This document shows positions 41,971-44,048 of a stretch of 44,048 bases of DNA, piece after piece. Source of the DNA: Fibrobacter sp. (lineage in GTDB: Bacteria > Fibrobacterota > Fibrobacteria > Fibrobacterales > Fibrobacteraceae); NCBI GenBank assembly GCA_017615055.1, contig JAGAAW010000041.1:1-44048 (forward strand). Reading direction: 5' to 3'. A model generated the notes under the pieces. It searched no databases. It was given only the letters and a program-made list of their open reading frames with translations, and had not been told where the DNA came from. The stretch's first letter is position 1. Every line of letters begins with the position of its first letter. The position numbers and the translations under genes were made by a program.

Positions 41971-41996
41971 CTCTTGGATGTGTGAAGGAGTACGAT

Positions 41997-43526
41997 ATGA
42001 AACATTTGGGATTTTTGGTCCTAGCCTTCACGGTATTTCTCGCTGCATGCGGCGACGATACATCTTCTAGCCCGGTTGACGATCCGGATTCTTCTGCCGT
42101 AGAATCGAGCGCGCAGTCTAGTTCCTGCGATGATGCTCAGTCCAGTTCCAGCGACAAACAGGGAAATTCTTCTAGCGATAAACAGAATGCATCCTCGTCC
42201 AGCGAGTCGGCGCAGTCCAGTTCCGGCGATAAGCCGAGCAGTTCTTCCGGCGAGGGAACTGTGTCCAGCAGCAGCCAGATGCTCACGCCCTCGGTAGAAA
42301 TTGTCTATGGCACCCTCATGGACGAGCGCGATGGCAAGACCTACAAGACGGTTGTCATCGGGAAACAGACCTGGATGGCCGAGAACATCAACTACGAGAC
42401 GAGATACAGTTTTTGCTACGATAACAAGGCGGAGAATTGCGCCAAGTACGGGCGCCTCTACATATGGGAATTTGCAATGCAAGCGTGCCCTGCGGGCTGG
42501 GGCCTGCCATCGCTGGAGGAATTCCAGGCGTTGGTCGCTGCGGTAGGTGGGGATGCGATTGCAGGGAAGGCCCTCAAGTCCACCGAAGGCTGGAAGGACG
42601 GCGGTAACGGCACGGACGATTACGGTTTTGCCGCACTCCCGGCGGGCTACATGAAAGAAGACAGCACGTTCCATTTTGTGGGCGAATTCGCCAAGTTCTG
42701 GAGCACTTCGGGAACAACCTGGAAGAGCCAGTTGGAAATGTCTTACGACAGGGATAGTTTGTTCTTGTCCACTGCCTACACCGAATTTGCGCTTAGCGTC
42801 CGTTGCCTCAAGGGTGCCGGCGCCGCAAACGAGACAAAGGCGTTGCCCTGCAAGACGGACAGCACCGACACCTGCGAATACGGCTCGGTGAAGGACGATC
42901 GCGACGGGCGGACATACAAGACCGTGAAAATCGGTGACCAGTGGTGGATGGCGCAAAACCTCAATTACGAGACGGAAAACAGTTTTTGCGCCGACGATTC
43001 TGCTTGCGCCAAGAATGGACGCTTCTACACCTGGGCGGCCGCCATGGACAGTGCCGCCAAATGGTCCGAGGGAGGCAAGGGTTGCGGTCTTGGCTCTAGC
43101 TGCTCGCCTAAATACCCGGTGCGGGGCGTTTGTCCCTCCGGCTGGCATGTGCCCAGCAAGGACGAGTGGACCTACTTGCGGACCGCGGTTAAGGAATCCG
43201 GCCCCGACGGGAAAATGCTGAAGTCCGTTGACGGCTGGATTGGCGGCTTTGTCGAGAAGGGGGGAGGCCTGATTGAGTATGATAGCCTCGCCGTTAACGG
43301 CAAGGGTACCGACGCGTTCGGGTTTACGGCCTTGCCGGTCGGCATCTGGGACAAGGGTGCCTTGCGGAACGAAGGCTTCGAAACGTCCTTCTGGAGCTCT
43401 TCGGAATATGAATACGACGGCAGGGCGCATCATTTCTATTTGTCCGCTTTAATGGACAATGCGATGATGGACAGCCGCACCAAGAATTACGGCCACTCCG
43501 TCCGCTGCGTAAAGGACGCCGATTAG
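41997..43526 (+). CDS. lipoprotein with Ser-rich linker and two FISUMP domains (C)
   Basis: 509 residues; lipobox FLAAC (C18). Residues about 22-97 form a Ser/Asp/Gln-rich linker with recurring AQSSS, SSSDKQ and SSSGDK units, suited to holding the domains away from the membrane. FISUMP domain 1 (about 102-290) has DGKTYKTVVIGKQTWMAENINYETRYSFCYDNKAENCAKYGRLYIWE. Domain 2 (about 315-509) has DGRTYKTVKIGDQWWMAQNLNYETENSFC, CPSGWHVPSKDEW, GFTALPVG and SFWSSSEY...HSVRCVKD. The two domains resemble each other more closely than those of the other FISUMP proteins here, suggesting a recent duplication (inference). Start: AAGGAG lies 6 nt before ATG 41997. Confidence 0.88.
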   Translation: MKHLGFLVLAFTVFLAACGDDTSSSPVDDPDSSAVESSAQSSSCDDAQSSSSDKQGNSSSDKQNASSSSESAQSSSGDKPSSSSGEGTVSSSSQMLTPSVEIVYGTLMDERDGKTYKTVVIGKQTWMAENINYETRYSFCYDNKAENCAKYGRLYIWEFAMQACPAGWGLPSLEEFQALVAAVGGDAIAGKALKSTEGWKDGGNGTDDYGFAALPAGYMKEDSTFHFVGEFAKFWSTSGTTWKSQLEMSYDRDSLFLSTAYTEFALSVRCLKGAGAANETKALPCKTDSTDTCEYGSVKDDRDGRTYKTVKIGDQWWMAQNLNYETENSFCADDSACAKNGRFYTWAAAMDSAAKWSEGGKGCGLGSSCSPKYPVRGVCPSGWHVPSKDEWTYLRTAVKESGPDGKMLKSVDGWIGGFVEKGGGLIEYDSLAVNGKGTDAFGFTALPVGIWDKGALRNEGFETSFWSSSEYEYDGRAHHFYLSALMDNAMMDSRTKNYGHSVRCVKDAD

Positions 43527-43612
43527 CGAGAGTCCTCGCTGGTGCCGAACCGCCCCTGCCGGTCGGGGAGGGGACAAGCGGGGGAGTCCGTGCTCCCTTA
43601 ATCACTAAATAT

Positions 43613-43655
43613 CGGTCTTTTGTCTTTTTTTTACTCCAGAACTACACAAAGACCG
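43613..43655 (+). promoter_or_regulatory. inverted repeat upstream of gapA, possible operator
   Basis: CGGTCTTT (43613-43620) and AAAGACCG (43648-43655) are perfect complements and nearly extend further (CGGTCTTTTGT versus CGGTCTTTGTG). The right arm ends 10 bp before the gapA promoter element. Confidence 0.4.
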
Positions 43656-43665
43656 CCTTTTTTTG

Positions 43666-43673
43666 TATCTTTG
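43666..43673 (+). promoter_or_regulatory. TAnnTTTG promoter element, gapA
   Basis: TATCTTTG predicts a leader of about 58 nt. It contains the hairpin CCACC-CTAAA-GGTGG (43688-43702) and an AAAGGA ribosome binding site at 43726-43731. Confidence 0.5.
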
Positions 43674-43737
43674 ACGCCAGCAAAGCACCACCCTAAAGGT
43701 GGCTAGCAATTTCAACAATAAACAAAAGGATCCAATA

Positions 43738-44048
43738 ATGGCTCTCAAACTCGGTATCAATGGTTTCGGCCGCATCGGCCGTATGGTGTTCCGCGCTGCT
43801 GTGGAAAACTTCTCCAAGGACATTCAGGTTGTCGGTATCAACGACCTCCTCGACGTCGACTACCTCGCTTACATGCTGAAGTACGACTCCGTGCACGGCG
43901 CTTTCAAGCACGACGTGTCTTTCGAAGGCAACTTCCTCATCGTCGATGGCAACAAGATTCAGGTGTTCGCCGAAAAGGATCCGACCAACATCACTTGGGG
44001 TGCCCTCGGTGTTGACGTTGTCGTGGAATCCACTGGCTTCTTCCTGAC
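43738..44048 (+). CDS. gapA: glyceraldehyde-3-phosphate dehydrogenase, 3' end outside the window
   Basis: The first 103 codons of NAD-dependent GAPDH, the glycolytic enzyme that oxidises and phosphorylates glyceraldehyde 3-phosphate. The Rossmann start [17 protein letters not shown] and [27 protein letters not shown] are typical. The catalytic cysteine lies beyond the window. AAAGGA lies 6 nt before the ATG. Codon use is strongly biased (GGT/GGC, CTC, AAG), as expected for a highly expressed gene. Confidence 0.95.
   Translation, partial: MALKLGINGFGRIGRMVFRAAVENFSKDIQVVGINDLLDVDYLAYMLKYDSVHGAFKHDVSFEGNFLIVDGNKIQVFAEKDPTNITWGALGVDVVVESTGFFL

Noticed and set aside
41904..41996. In-frame upstream extension of FISUMP lipoprotein C with its own lipobox-like FSLGC
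   Set aside because: It runs through the AT-rich promoter, lacks a ribosome binding site, and ATG 41997 has AAGGAG at good spacing plus a normal lipoprotein signal.

Overview
The window looks like chromosomal core DNA of a Fibrobacter species or a close relative. Three lipoproteins carry paired copies of the domain named after Fibrobacter succinogenes (FISUMP, TIGR02145). They occur with plant cell wall enzymes: a GH116-type glycosidase and a modular PL1 pectate lyase whose C-terminus looks like a type IX secretion tail. The gene set is otherwise Gram-negative (Tol-Pal, MurA, many lipoproteins). Nothing indicates a prophage, integrated plasmid, CRISPR array, tRNA or rRNA.

Layout. 1-2841 (minus): 5' part of a cytoplasmic GH116-like glycosidase. 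2973-4609 (plus): small membrane protein, purN, rnhB. 4735-9657 (plus): complete tolQ-tolR-tolA/tonB-tolB-pal-cpoB envelope operon. 9891-11989 (minus): murA and a GYF_2/RDD membrane protein. 12049-16307 (plus): rapA and proB. 16332-19294 (plus): barrel-like exported protein, cysteine-rich lipoprotein and FISUMP lipoprotein. 19318-22875 (plus): smc. 23083-25331: EamA transporter, zinc-ribbon membrane protein, GumN/TraB-like lipoprotein. 25454-27205: pectate lyase. 27431-28621 (minus): metK. 28851-31085: FISUMP lipoprotein and NIF3-family protein. 31231-36252: M23 peptidase, lamin-tail-domain protein, exported barrel-like protein, PAS sensor protein, rhodanese lipoprotein. 36322-37626: ribD. 37971-41810 (minus): very large TPR/transglutaminase lipoprotein. 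41997-43526: third FISUMP lipoprotein. 43738 to the end: start of gapA.

Three non-coding signals stand out. First, a TAnnTT(TG) element lies at an almost fixed distance (usually 5 nt after the 8-mer) from about ten start codons. It resembles the Bacteroidota -7 promoter and places the predicted transcript start at or next to the start codon, so many genes here may be leaderless; it also helps choose several starts. Second, a roughly 95-bp element beginning GACCGCTCG follows the stop codon of smc (two tandem units) and of metK (one unit), in the sense of the gene each time. Its two-part hairpin keeps its pairing by compensatory changes in all three copies. Third, TGTCATCCTGAGC...GAAGGATCT palindromic repeats occur four times; one supplies both the purN stop codon and the rnhB ribosome binding site.

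The genes are mainly housekeeping for envelope integrity (Tol-Pal, MurA, M23 peptidase, lipoproteins), nucleotide and cofactor metabolism (purN, metK, ribD, proB) and genome maintenance (smc, rnhB, rapA), interspersed with lineage-specific surface proteins. Functions are read from sequence motifs only; no database search was run.
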